DNA of 64,000 bases from [Clostridium] saccharolyticum WM1 (GCF_000144625.1 NC_014376.1:2480001-2544000); one strand, 5' to 3'. Counted from the first letter of the stretch, positions 35,530-44,313 are shown. Numbers and translations: made by a program. The notes: generated by a model from the letters alone, not told the origin.

Positions 35530-35558
35530 ATTTTACGCCCTCTTCCTGTTTTTGTCAA
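35530..35558 (-). promoter_or_regulatory. Promoter of the leader-metNIQ transcript
   Basis: On the minus strand TTGACA (35553-35558) and TAAAAT (35530-35535) are separated by 17 bp. Transcription would begin near 35523, about 50 bases before the leader ORF. No SAM-I riboswitch consensus lies between this promoter and metN. Confidence 0.82.
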
Positions 35559-35595
35559 TACTTAATTTAAAAATCAAAAACAAAGTCTTAAAATT

Positions 35596-36999
35596 TTATG
35601 AACAAAGATCCACGATGACCTGGGCAAAAATCTTGGCACTTACCACCAGTTCATCAATGACCGCGTACTCATCGGCTCCATGCATGCGGTTATCCGTCCC
35701 CGGCATGGAAGCACCAAAGGCAACGCCGTTCTTTAAGGAATGAACATAAGTGCCTCCGCCCATGGACACGCATTCTCCCTTGAGGCCTGTATAGCTTTCA
35801 TAGACATTCAGCAGGGTTTTCACAAATTCTGAATTGCCATCCACATGATGAGGAGGCTTCATGGAATCATTGTGAAGGGTGAAGCCTTTTTCCGCCATGT
35901 TCCTTTTTACTACTTCCAGAACGTTTTCTTCTGTGGCGCAGACCGGACACCGGCTGTCAAAGGTTCCTTCCAGACAGGATGACCTGACCTGTAATAGGCT
36001 GAATGCCAAAGTCAGACTGCCGGAAAGCTCATCCTCCATGGCAATTCCCAACGCTTTACCTGAGGTATCCCCATGGGGGATCAGCTCCAGAAGGCGGCGG
36101 ATCATGGTCATCTGCTCACATTCTGCCAGGGGAAGCTTCGTTAAGTAATAAAGGAGTCCTGTCAGAGCATTGTTTCCTTCCTCAGGAAGGGAAGCATGGG
36201 CACTCTCGCCGATGGCCGTAATGGTGGCGATGTCTTCCTCCAGTTCCAGTTCAAAACGGATCCCCGTTCTTTCTTCACACTGTGACGCAGTGAGTTCAAG
36301 GGATTTTGCATCAATTCCCTCAACTACCGCAATGGCTTTTCCAGGCACCACATTCACCTTGGTCCCTGCGTCTAAGCTCACCAGCTTGGGGAGTGCTTGA
36401 GAGGAAGCCCATTCAGCGGTGAAATGGCCGTTTAAGCCTCCTTTTTCCGTGTTTACCACCGGAAAGGAACCATCAGGCGAAAAGGTCATGGGGGATTCCT
36501 TCTCTATAGCATAATAATGAGCAATATCGGAGCTTCCGCATTCTTCGTCTGTTCCTAAGATCAGCCGGACGTTTTTCTTAAGGGGAATATTCAGCTCTTT
36601 TACTGCTCTCATAGCGTAAAGTGCTGCAACCGCCGGGCCCTTATCATCTGCGGTCCCCCTGCCAAACAGCTTATCACCTTTCACGACAGGTTCAAAGGGA
36701 TTTGTCTCCTTCCAGCCTTCTCCTGCCGGAACCACATCAAGGTGGGCCAGGATATCAAGCTGGCGCTCTTTCTCGTTTAAATCTGCCGTTCCCACATAAT
36801 TATCGTAATTGGTAATGGAAAAGCCATAGGATTCCGCCATAGCCAGGGCCTCCGTCAAGGCCTCAAAGGCTCCTGGTCCGTAGGGCATCCCCTCCTTATA
36901 GGACATTTTTTCACTGTTGATGCGGCACAGCGTACAGATATCATGGATCATTTCCTGCTTATGCGACTCAATATATTCTTCTATTTCCTTCCTATACAT
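35596..36999 (-). CDS. pepV: Dipeptidase PepV-like (M20 family)
   Basis: A 467-residue zinc peptidase of the PepV/Sapep group, which cuts dipeptides in the cytoplasm. DILAHLDVVPAGEGW carries the first zinc His and the catalytic Asp; GRGTADDKGP the bridging Asp; LGTDEECGSSD the base and zinc Glu; the final His lies in TYVHSLKNGVAFG. The lid domain occupies about residues 190-320. ATG 36999 is chosen with AAGGGG 8 bases upstream; GTG 37008 is possible. It lies 17 bases after yqeY and probably shares its transcript. Confidence 0.9.
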   Translation of the reverse strand: MYRKEIEEYIESHKQEMIHDICTLCRINSEKMSYKEGMPYGPGAFEALTEALAMAESYGFSITNYDNYVGTADLNEKERQLDILAHLDVVPAGEGWKETNPFEPVVKGDKLFGRGTADDKGPAVAALYAMRAVKELNIPLKKNVRLILGTDEECGSSDIAHYYAIEKESPMTFSPDGSFPVVNTEKGGLNGHFTAEWASSQALPKLVSLDAGTKVNVVPGKAIAVVEGIDAKSLELTASQCEERTGIRFELELEEDIATITAIGESAHASLPEEGNNALTGLLYYLTKLPLAECEQMTMIRRLLELIPHGDTSGKALGIAMEDELSGSLTLAFSLLQVRSSCLEGTFDSRCPVCATEENVLEVVKRNMAEKGFTLHNDSMKPPHHVDGNSEFVKTLLNVYESYTGLKGECVSMGGGTYVHSLKNGVAFGASMPGTDNRMHGADEYAVIDELVVSAKIFAQVIVDLCS

Positions 37000-37016
37000 G
37001 GTCCACACCCCTTTTC

Positions 37017-37469
37017 TTACTTCATCATCGATGCAAGTGCTTCATTTACCGCCTTGCCGTCGGCTTTTCCTTTTACCCTGGGCATCAGGACCTTCATGAT
37101 TCTTCCCTTATCCGCTCCGGTGGGAGCTTCAATTCCAAGTTCCTCAAGAACAGACCGGATGATCTCCTTGATCTGATCCTCTCCCATATCTTCCGGAGCA
37201 AACTCTTTATAAACAGCAATGCGAAACGCTGCTTCCTGCCTGATATCGGTTCGGTCCTCAGGGGCCAGGTCATGAGTCTCCTGAGTCTGCCTTATTTCTT
37301 TCTTTACAACCGCATTGGCCTCATCCTCTGTAATGGGAGTATGGTCCTTCTTGTCAATCTCAAAATTCTTAAGGGAGGAAAGAAGCATGGATAACGCATC
37401 CTTCCTCTGCTTGTCCTTTGCCTTCATGGCCTCCACCATGGCGGCCCTTACTTCATCAATTCTGCTCAT
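37017..37469 (-). CDS. yqeY: YqeY/GatB-tail domain protein
   Basis: A 150-residue protein of the YqeY family, which shares its fold with the C-terminal tail of the GatB amidotransferase subunit and may bind tRNA. MLLSSLKNFEIDK, AVVKKEIRQTQET, and the tail GADKGRIMKVLMPRVKGKADGKAVNEAL are the conserved blocks. AAGGAGGCAGACAGACA precedes the start. Its exact role is unknown. In many Firmicutes it follows rpsU, which is not here. Confidence 0.9.
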   Translation of the reverse strand: MSRIDEVRAAMVEAMKAKDKQRKDALSMLLSSLKNFEIDKKDHTPITEDEANAVVKKEIRQTQETHDLAPEDRTDIRQEAAFRIAVYKEFAPEDMGEDQIKEIIRSVLEELGIEAPTGADKGRIMKVLMPRVKGKADGKAVNEALASMMK

Positions 37470-37594
37470 TGTCTGTCTGCCTCCTTATATATTATTCTTT
37501 CATTCACTCTTCCTGGCTTTCCGGCACCTGTACGGTACCAGCGGTGAGCATGATATGCAGGCATATTCGCTTACCGAATACCGCTTCTTCTAAT

Positions 37595-37618
37595 GAAAAA
37601 CGCTTAAGGCGTTTTTCC
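37595..37618 (-). terminator. Terminator at the end of prfC
   Basis: AAAAACGCTTAAGGCGTTTTT forms a perfect small hairpin with a T-tail on either strand, directly at the prfC stop. Confidence 0.8.
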
Positions 37619-39207
37619 TAGTTATGGCCGAATTCAGAAAGCTTCAATCCCGGATTTCGCTCTAATACCATGCCTACGCTCCAGTTGTTGACAAATAAAA
37701 GAAGGGGATTATCCTTTAAATCCTTGATTCGTTTCATATCAGATGTGCCCTGGATCTTAGCCACGTCAACTTCATCTTTGTTCTCAATCCAGCGGATATA
37801 TTCGTATGGCAGCTTTTCAAGTCTTACTTCCACATTGTATTCATTTTCCAGACGGTAGGTCAATACCTCAAACTGAAGTTCTCCTACAACCCCTACAATG
37901 ATCTCTTCCATTCCGGTATTAAACTCCTGAAAGATCTGTATGGCGCCTTCCTGTGCAATCTGATTCACACCCTTGATAAACTGCTTTCTTTTCATGGTAT
38001 CCATCTGCCGCACTCGTGCAAAATGCTCCGGTGCAAAGGTAGGAATTCCTTCATATTCGAATTTCTCTCCGGATTTGCAAAGGGTATCCCCAATGGAAAA
38101 GATGCCAGGATCAAAGACGCCGATAATATCTCCTGCATAAGCCTCTTCCACGATCTTCCTATCCTGAGCCATAAGCTGCTGCGGCTGGGACAGGCGCAGT
38201 TTTTTGCCGCCTTGGACATGGTTTACCTCCATGCCTGCGTCAAACTTGCCGGACACTATCCGCATGAATGCAATACGGTCCCGGTGGGCCTTATTCATGT
38301 TGGCCTGTATCTTAAATACAAAAGCAGAAAACTCCTCTTCAAAGGGATCTACAACACCTGTAGTAGTCAGCCTTGGAAGAGGGGAAGTGGTCATCTTCAG
38401 GAAATGCTGCAAAAATGTCTCCACTCCGAAATTAGTAAGAGCAGAACCGAAAAATACAGGAGACAAGTCTCCCCTGCTCACCCGGTCCATATCCAGCTCA
38501 TCGCTGGCCCCGTCAAGAAGTTCAATGTCATCCATAAGCTGCCGGTGAAAGCTTTCTCCGATCAGGGCATCTACCTGGGTATCACCCAGCTGGACTTCCG
38601 TTGCTTCTACTTCCTTCTGACCGTTCATGGCGGCCCGGAATGTGGTTATGGTTTCTTTAAAGCGGTCATAAACCCCTTTAAATTCTCTTCCGCAGCCTAT
38701 GGGCCAATTCACCGGACATGTCCTGATCCCAAGCACTTCCTCAATTTCATCCATCAGTTCAAAAGGATCTCTTGCTTCACGGTCCATTTTATTTACAAAT
38801 GTAAAAATAGGGATATGGCGCATCACGCAGACTTTAAACAGCTTTATGGTCTGAGCCTCCACACCTTTGGAACCGTCAATGACCATGACAGCGGAATCGG
38901 CCGCCATGAGAGTACGGTAGGTATCCTCTGAGAAATCCTGGTGGCCTGGAGTGTCCAGGATGTTGATACAGAATCCGTCGTAATTAAACTGCAGAACTGA
39001 GGAGGTGACGGAAATACCTCTCTCTTTTTCAATCTCCATCCAGTCAGAAACAGCATGCTTGGCGCCCTTTCTTCCTTTTACTGTTCCTGCCAGGTTAATG
39101 GCTCCTCCATAAAGCAGAAATTTCTCAGTCAGCGTGGTCTTTCCCGCATCCGGGTGGGAAATAATGGCAAATGTTCTTCTCTTTTTAATTTCTTCCGCTA
39201 TATTCAC
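37618..39207 (-). CDS. prfC: Peptide chain release factor 3
   Basis: RF3 is a GTPase that recycles RF1/RF2 from the ribosome. It has 529 residues: the G domain (SHPDAGKTTLTEK P-loop, DTPGHQDFSEDTYR G3, NKMDREARDP G4), an EF-Tu-like domain II, and the RF3 C-terminal domain. The length is standard. GGAGGAACTATTTTTGTGAAT precedes the start, a somewhat long spacing. Its promoter contains a palindrome, described separately. Confidence 0.96.
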   Translation of the reverse strand: MNIAEEIKKRRTFAIISHPDAGKTTLTEKFLLYGGAINLAGTVKGRKGAKHAVSDWMEIEKERGISVTSSVLQFNYDGFCINILDTPGHQDFSEDTYRTLMAADSAVMVIDGSKGVEAQTIKLFKVCVMRHIPIFTFVNKMDREARDPFELMDEIEEVLGIRTCPVNWPIGCGREFKGVYDRFKETITTFRAAMNGQKEVEATEVQLGDTQVDALIGESFHRQLMDDIELLDGASDELDMDRVSRGDLSPVFFGSALTNFGVETFLQHFLKMTTSPLPRLTTTGVVDPFEEEFSAFVFKIQANMNKAHRDRIAFMRIVSGKFDAGMEVNHVQGGKKLRLSQPQQLMAQDRKIVEEAYAGDIIGVFDPGIFSIGDTLCKSGEKFEYEGIPTFAPEHFARVRQMDTMKRKQFIKGVNQIAQEGAIQIFQEFNTGMEEIIVGVVGELQFEVLTYRLENEYNVEVRLEKLPYEYIRWIENKDEVDVAKIQGTSDMKRIKDLKDNPLLLFVNNWSVGMVLERNPGLKLSEFGHN

Positions 39208-39245
39208 AAAAATAGTTCCTCCAAAATTTACGTCTCAACTTATCT

Positions 39246-39274
39246 ATTGTATTATGATTCCAATCATAAGTCAA
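39246..39274 (-). promoter_or_regulatory. prfC promoter with palindromic operator in the spacer
   Basis: On the minus strand TTGACT (39269-39274) and TACAAT (39246-39251) are 17 bp apart. The spacer is almost wholly an inverted repeat, TTATGATT-CC-AATCATAA as read on + (39252-39269). A dimeric repressor there would block RNA polymerase directly. Confidence 0.68.
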
Positions 39275-39290
39275 GATTCACTCTTCCATA

Positions 39291-40106
39291 TCAAAAATTC
39301 GATATCCAGGTCTTTGCAAGTGAAATCCAGCTCTGACAGGAAGGTTCAAGAAAAGCCTCATTGGAGCCTGCAGTTTCCTCGTTGGCCAGGGACAGGCCGT
39401 GTACACCCGCAGGATAAACATGGAGTTCAAAATTCACGTGATGTTTTCTCATAGCATCTGCCAGGAGCAGGCTGTTTTCAAGGGGGACGGAAGCATCGGT
39501 ATACGTATGCCACAGAAAGGTTTTTGGCATATGTTCCGTTACAAACCGCTCCAGGGATACTGCCTCTATATCCTCCTTTGTTGCCTCCTGTCCTAAAAGA
39601 CTTAAAACAGAACCTGCATGCTTAAATTCTCCGCTTGTAATCACCGGATAATTTAAGATCAGTCCATCGGGCCTTACTTCCTCGGGGGCTCGTTTTATGG
39701 CCTTCCAAACAAGATCCCTGTTCCAGAAAACCCCCAGGCTGCAGGCCAGATGCCCTGCAGCAGAGAAGCCGCAGGCAATGATCCTATTCGTGTCCACCTT
39801 CCATTCTGCCCCGTGCTCTCTGATCACAGCTACCGCTTCCGCAAGTTCTCTTAAGGAGGTCGGGAAGCGGTTGGGATCCACACTGTAATCCAGTACAAAT
39901 CCATGACATCCCATAGACATGAACTGTAAGGCGACCGGCTCACTTTCCCGGTCCGACCTGCGGATGTATCCCCCTCCCGGAAGGACGATTACCGCCGGAC
40001 GAAGCTTATCCGGATTTACGCTTATGCTGTCTAATAAATAACCGGTCAGACATGCAGGACCGGTCACCTGACCTGGTACCATGATCTGCCTTTTCTCAAT
40101 TCTCAT
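39291..40106 (-). CDS. Alpha/beta hydrolase, esterase-like (BD-FAE/acetylxylan esterase type)
   Basis: A 271-residue serine hydrolase. AVIVLPGGGYIRRSDRE provides the oxyanion-hole HGGG-like loop, GFSAAGHLACSLG the nucleophile elbow with Ser, LWHTYTDASVPLENSL the Asp, and YPAGVHGLSLA the catalytic His. This order is typical of carbohydrate acetyl-esterase-like enzymes. There is no signal peptide, so its substrate is intracellular. It lies 6 bases after coaBC with AGGAG before its ATG. The link to CoA synthesis is positional only. Confidence 0.85.
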   Translation of the reverse strand: MRIEKRQIMVPGQVTGPACLTGYLLDSISVNPDKLRPAVIVLPGGGYIRRSDRESEPVALQFMSMGCHGFVLDYSVDPNRFPTSLRELAEAVAVIREHGAEWKVDTNRIIACGFSAAGHLACSLGVFWNRDLVWKAIKRAPEEVRPDGLILNYPVITSGEFKHAGSVLSLLGQEATKEDIEAVSLERFVTEHMPKTFLWHTYTDASVPLENSLLLADAMRKHHVNFELHVYPAGVHGLSLANEETAGSNEAFLEPSCQSWISLAKTWISNF

Positions 40107-40112
40107 AATGTC

Positions 40113-41321
40113 CTACTCCTTCTTTCCCTCATTCCAACCGGAAAATATCTCATCCAGAATCCGGTGGGCAAGCTTCTCCTTTGTCATGGTTTCCAGGGAT
40201 ATTTCCTTATCCCTGGTAATGATGGTAGCTACATTGGTTTCGGTTCCAAAACCGGCTCCCTCCACCTTCAAGTTGTTGGCAACGATCATATCCACATTCT
40301 TTTTTTCAAGCTTTGCCCTCGAATTTTCCAGCATGTTCTGAGTTTCCATTGAAAAACCGCAAAGAAACTGCCCTTTTTTCCTGTGATCTCCCAGCCACTT
40401 AAGGATATCGGATGTACGATCCAGTTCTATAACCATTTCTCCGTCTTTTTTCTTTGTTTTTTCCGTATTCACAAATTTAGGACGATAATCTGCTACAGCC
40501 GCCGCCTTAATGATGGCATCCTGAGCTTCCCCTATAGCCGTAACCTCATCAAACATCTCCTTTGCGCTGTCAATCTCTACGAGGTGCACAAATCTGGGCT
40601 TTGGGATATTGGTTTTCCCGCTCACCAAGGTCACATCCGCTCCCCTGAGGGAAGCAGCCTTTGCAATCGCATACCCCATTTTCCCGGTAGAATGGTTGGT
40701 GATAAACCGGACCGGATCAATGGCTTCCCTGGTGGGACCGGCTGTAACCAGAATTTTCTTACCTGTCAGATCCTTTTCATAACTAACCTCTTTTTCAATG
40801 TAATCAAAAAGCACATCCGGCTCCGGCATCTTTCCCGCTCCGGTATCTCCGCAGGCCAGATACCCGAAGTCAGGCCCTATGACTTCCATGCCATAGTTCC
40901 GGCAAATCTTCAAATTATCCTGGACAATGGGATTTTCATACATATTGGTATTCATGGCAGGTGAAATGATTTTTTTGCATCTGCATGCAAGTACAGTGGT
41001 CGTCAGCATATCATCAGCGATCCCGTGAGCCAGTTTTGCTATCACATTGGCGCTGGCCGGCGCGATCATCACCACATCAGCAAGCTTAGCCAGGGATACG
41101 TGCTCTACGCTGTACTGGAAATTGCGGTCAAAGGTATCTACCAGGCATTTATTGCCCGTCAATGTTTCAAATGTAATGGGGTTGATGAAGTTCGTGGCGT
41201 TCCGGGTCATGATGACGTGTACCTTGCAGCCTCTTTTTACCAGCATACTGGCAAGTCCGGCTATTTTATAGGCTGCGATGCTTCCTGTTACTCCCAATAT
41301 AATATTTTTTTCTTTCAGCAT
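40113..41321 (-). CDS. coaBC: Bifunctional phosphopantothenoylcysteine decarboxylase/synthetase
   Basis: This 402-residue enzyme carries two steps of CoA synthesis. The N-terminal CoaC flavoprotein part begins GVTGSIAAYK, with catalytic His in VEHVSLAKLAD and the substrate loop ACGDTGAGKMPEP. The CoaB part starts near residue 188 (ILVTAGPTREAIDPVRFITNHSTGKMG) and includes KKKDGEM and LDRTSDIL. GGGAGG precedes the start. It is divergent from coaX, the pantothenate kinase that feeds the same pathway. Confidence 0.96.
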   Translation of the reverse strand: MLKEKNIILGVTGSIAAYKIAGLASMLVKRGCKVHVIMTRNATNFINPITFETLTGNKCLVDTFDRNFQYSVEHVSLAKLADVVMIAPASANVIAKLAHGIADDMLTTTVLACRCKKIISPAMNTNMYENPIVQDNLKICRNYGMEVIGPDFGYLACGDTGAGKMPEPDVLFDYIEKEVSYEKDLTGKKILVTAGPTREAIDPVRFITNHSTGKMGYAIAKAASLRGADVTLVSGKTNIPKPRFVHLVEIDSAKEMFDEVTAIGEAQDAIIKAAAVADYRPKFVNTEKTKKKDGEMVIELDRTSDILKWLGDHRKKGQFLCGFSMETQNMLENSRAKLEKKNVDMIVANNLKVEGAGFGTETNVATIITRDKEISLETMTKEKLAHRILDEIFSGWNEGKKE

Positions 41322-41435
41322 AAGTGCCTCCCATCCGATCTGCCAAAGGCCAATCGAACTTCCTTGTTTTTCAAATTAAAATATGATACTCTACAGTATA
41401 GCACAAGAAAAAAAAGTTGGAAAGGAGTTCCCTTT

Positions 41436-42206
41436 ATGATTTTGGCCATTGATATGGGAAACAGCAATATTGTTATCGGCGGCATTGACAATACCGGTAT
41501 CTACTTTGTAGAGCGAGTCACCACAAATCACGGAAAAACGGAGCTGGAATATGCGGTAAATATAAAAGATATTATGGAAATTCATGGCCTGCCTCTCTCT
41601 TCCATAGAAGGTGCGATCCTGTCTTCCGTCGTTCCTCCTCTTACGGATGTGGTCCTGAGTGCTGTTAAAAAAATAACAGGAAAAACACCAATGCTTGTAG
41701 GTTCCGGAATGAAGACCGGACTTAACATTAAAATGGACAATCCCAAAACCGTGGGCAGCGATCTGATTGTTAATGCAATCGCCGCTTTAAAGGAATATCC
41801 TGCTCCCATCATTGTAATTGATATGGGAACAGCCACTACCATGTCCGTCATTGACCATGAGGGCAACTATACCGGCGGTATTATTTTTCCCGGGCTCAGA
41901 GTGTCTCTGGATTCCTTAAGCAGCCGGGCCGCGCAGCTTCCTTATATCGGATTAAACAAACCAACCAGGGTGATCGGCAAAAATACCATTGACTGTATGA
42001 AAAACGGCATCCTGTTCGGCAATGCCGCTATGATCGACGGTCTTATTGACCGGATGGAAGCAGAACTTGGGGCTTCTGCGTGCCTTGTAGCCACCGGCGG
42101 CCTGGCCTCCTCCGTGGTTCCCCTGTGTTATCATAAAATTTATTATGACGACGCTCTCCTATTAAAGGGATTGCTGATTCTGTATGAAAAAAATAAGCAG
42201 GATTAA
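41436..42206 (+). CDS. coaX: Type III pantothenate kinase
   Basis: This enzyme phosphorylates pantothenate, the first step to CoA. It has 256 residues. LAIDMGNSNIVIGG is the phosphate-1 motif of the ASKHA fold, IVIDMGTATTMSVID the second, and TGGIIFPGLRVSLDSL a family marker. The start is ATG 41436 after GGAAAGGAG; the frame is open much further upstream, but only as an antisense shadow of coaBC. It faces coaBC across about 110 bases, so the two CoA genes are divergently arranged. Confidence 0.96.
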   Translation: MILAIDMGNSNIVIGGIDNTGIYFVERVTTNHGKTELEYAVNIKDIMEIHGLPLSSIEGAILSSVVPPLTDVVLSAVKKITGKTPMLVGSGMKTGLNIKMDNPKTVGSDLIVNAIAALKEYPAPIIVIDMGTATTMSVIDHEGNYTGGIIFPGLRVSLDSLSSRAAQLPYIGLNKPTRVIGKNTIDCMKNGILFGNAAMIDGLIDRMEAELGASACLVATGGLASSVVPLCYHKIYYDDALLLKGLLILYEKNKQD

Positions 42207-42415
42207 TAATGACCTAAAAACTGGAAATTAAATTTGATTCGGCTGTCGTATAAAAGCCCTCGTTTGAGTACATCATTCCTTTATGATAGTCAAATACCCC
42301 GCAGGAAACTGCAATGGATTTGACACTTGCAGCATTGACCGTTACAGGAGATAGAAACCACTCCTGCATACGGCTCATTGCCTGTATAAATAAAGAATGA
42401 TGCGGAGGGAAAGAT

Positions 42416-43192
42416 ATGTCTGGATACAAAGTAGAGATTTGCGGTGTCAATACTTCCAAACTGCCTCTTCTGAGCAACGAGGAAAAGGAAGTTCTGTTCA
42501 AACGGATTCTTAACGGGGATAAAAAGGCCAGAGAAGATTACATCAAGGGAAACCTAAGATTGGTTCTCAGTGTGATACAGCGATTTTCCGGCAGTAATGA
42601 AAACGTAGATGACTTATTTCAGATTGGATGCATTGGTTTAATCAAAGCTATTGACAATTTTGATATTACTCAGAACGTTCGTTTCTCCACCTATGCGGTG
42701 CCCATGATCCTGGGCGAAGTTCGGCGTTATCTTAGGGATAATAATTCCATCCGTGTCAGCCGGTCCCTGCGCGATACCGCTTATAAAGCAATTTACGCCA
42801 AAGAAAATCTGATGAAAAAGAACTTAAAAGAACCTACCCTTATGGAAATCGCCGAGGAAATCGGGGTCAGTAAAGAGGATATTACCTATGCTCTGGATGC
42901 CATACAAAGCCCGGTCAGTCTTTATGAGCCGGTTTACTCCGATGGCGGTGATCCTCTTTTTGTCATGGACCAGATCAGTGACAAAAAGAACCTGGAGGAA
43001 AACTGGGTGGAGGATATCTCCTTAAACGAAGCCATGAGACGCCTCCCCGAAAGGGAACGGCATATCATTGACATGCGCTTTTTCGAAGGAAAAACTCAGA
43101 CCGAAGTGGCGGAAGAAATCCATATCAGCCAGGCACAGGTAAGCCGCCTGGAGAAAAATGCATTAAAGACCATGAAGAATTACCTTTCTTAA
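42416..43192 (+). CDS. sigG: Sporulation sigma factor SigG
   Basis: The late forespore sigma factor, 258 residues. The N-terminus YKVEICGVNTSKLPLLSNEE is a SigG hallmark. Region 2 (RLVLSVIQRFSGSNENVDDLFQIGCIGLIKAIDNFD) and region 4 (LPERERHIIDMRFFEGKTQTEVAEEIHISQAQVSRLE) are complete. GCGGAGGGAAAGAT precedes the ATG. Here it is on the opposite strand from sigE and separated from it by another sigma/anti-sigma pair, instead of following sigE directly. Confidence 0.95.
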   Translation: MSGYKVEICGVNTSKLPLLSNEEKEVLFKRILNGDKKAREDYIKGNLRLVLSVIQRFSGSNENVDDLFQIGCIGLIKAIDNFDITQNVRFSTYAVPMILGEVRRYLRDNNSIRVSRSLRDTAYKAIYAKENLMKKNLKEPTLMEIAEEIGVSKEDITYALDAIQSPVSLYEPVYSDGGDPLFVMDQISDKKNLEENWVEDISLNEAMRRLPERERHIIDMRFFEGKTQTEVAEEIHISQAQVSRLEKNALKTMKNYLS

Positions 43193-43300
43193 ACATTATT
43201 TCCTGGCACATTTCATTGAACGAAGGAAAGCCCCCCTAGTTTGAACTCCGTAAATCAGCCATAGGATGAGCCAAAAGCAAATTGGACTTTCCAAAAAACA

Positions 43301-43336
43301 CAAGCCCACCTTTCCAGTCAGGAAGGCAGGCTTTTA
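43301..43336. terminator. Terminator between sigG and rsiV-like gene
   Basis: AAGCCCACCTTTCC pairs with GGAAGGCAGGCTTTT across AGTCA. It can stop sigG transcription on + and perhaps the opposing operon. The rest of the 43,193-43,443 gap holds one copy of a small dispersed repeat (43,248-43,292) and nothing else recognised. Confidence 0.78.
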
Positions 43337-43443
43337 CATATTCTAAAGAGTTTTCTCCATTCCAAATATCCTACACGGAATTCCTCCGGGAATTTAACAA
43401 TCCCCTGATTTGTTAAGGGATGCTTAACAGCGTCTCATAAGTA

Positions 43444-44313
43444 TTAATATCCGGTAACATCCTTTGGAATGGCAAATTCCACAGCGCCCATGTAACCCGG
43501 GGCTACTTCATATTCATCAAATGCAATCACGATCTCACCTTTTTCATTAAAATAAAAGCTTTCATCTCCGGTGATCCGGTCAAATCCATCCAAAGAATCC
43601 TCTCCGGTCTTATAAAAGTACATTTTGGAATCATCTGCTGCCATCTGCTCTGCCATCTGCTTTTTAATGTTATCACTGATAGCGGTAATATAGTCCGGCT
43701 TATTCTTCATTAAATCTTTTAATGACACTACATTTCCGGTTTCCTTGTCAATGGTGAAAATCTTCACAGACTCCGCCCCGCTGGCCATAATAACGGTTGT
43801 ATTGATCCGCAGGGAAAGGTATCGGTCGTTATCTGTCACAACATCATAACTGGATGTTACGGAATAATGGCCGTCGCCTGCCAGATCTTCCCCAACCTGT
43901 TTTTCATATTCCGAGATCAGCTCACCGGCATATTCCTCAATGGAACGGTTAACCTTGTCATTGTCTTTTTCATTGATAGAAACCTTGGGTATCTCAATTT
44001 TGGCTTCATAATTGTTCTTGGCATCCGCAAAGGTACGAAAGGTAACTACCTTGGCGATAGCCCCAAGGACCGGGATGTCTTCCATGGCGTTTGCGGTAAC
44101 CGGGCTTGCATTTGCCATAATGATAATCGCTGCCATTGCTGCAGCCCCTGTTATTGCGGTTCGTTTTGACATTTTCATCATCTGAATTCTCCTCTGATCC
44201 TTTTTTGCTTTCTCAATTCCTGCCATGATTCCTGTCCGGGCTGATTCCGGTACAGGGATATGATTGTATTCCTCTTTCATCTTCAACAGTTTATCCTTGT
44301 CACTGTTCTCCAT
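43444..44313 (-). CDS. RsiV-like anti-sigma factor (DUF3298/DUF4163)
   Basis: A 289-residue membrane anti-sigma factor. A cytoplasmic N-terminus of about 48 residues (MENSDKDKLLKMKEEYNHI onward) binds the sigma factor. One membrane helix (TAITGAAAMAAIIIMANAS) follows, then an extracellular domain with the DUF4163/DUF3298 layout seen in RsiV (FTIDKETGNVVSLKDLMKN; VAPGYMGAVEFAIP). In Bacillus and Clostridioides RsiV binds lysozyme and is then cleaved to release SigV; the same trigger is likely here. It lies 20 bases after its sigma gene. Confidence 0.88.
   Translation of the reverse strand: MENSDKDKLLKMKEEYNHIPVPESARTGIMAGIEKAKKDQRRIQMMKMSKRTAITGAAAMAAIIIMANASPVTANAMEDIPVLGAIAKVVTFRTFADAKNNYEAKIEIPKVSINEKDNDKVNRSIEEYAGELISEYEKQVGEDLAGDGHYSVTSSYDVVTDNDRYLSLRINTTVIMASGAESVKIFTIDKETGNVVSLKDLMKNKPDYITAISDNIKKQMAEQMAADDSKMYFYKTGEDSLDGFDRITGDESFYFNEKGEIVIAFDEYEVAPGYMGAVEFAIPKDVTGY

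Noticed and set aside
35192..35560. SAM-I riboswitch or Met T-box before metN
   Set aside because: I looked for the SAM-I core and for a GGTGGNACCGCG box on the minus strand and found neither; a Met-rich leader ORF is present instead.
38023..38931. 302-codon open frame on + opposite prfC
   Set aside because: It lies entirely antisense to prfC, has no ribosome-binding site or recognisable family, and its composition (many Cys, His, Phe) is that of an antisense shadow.
41025..41435. Long 5' extension of coaX
   Set aside because: The upstream part is antisense to coaBC; a strong ribosome-binding site and the family N-terminus place the start at 41436.
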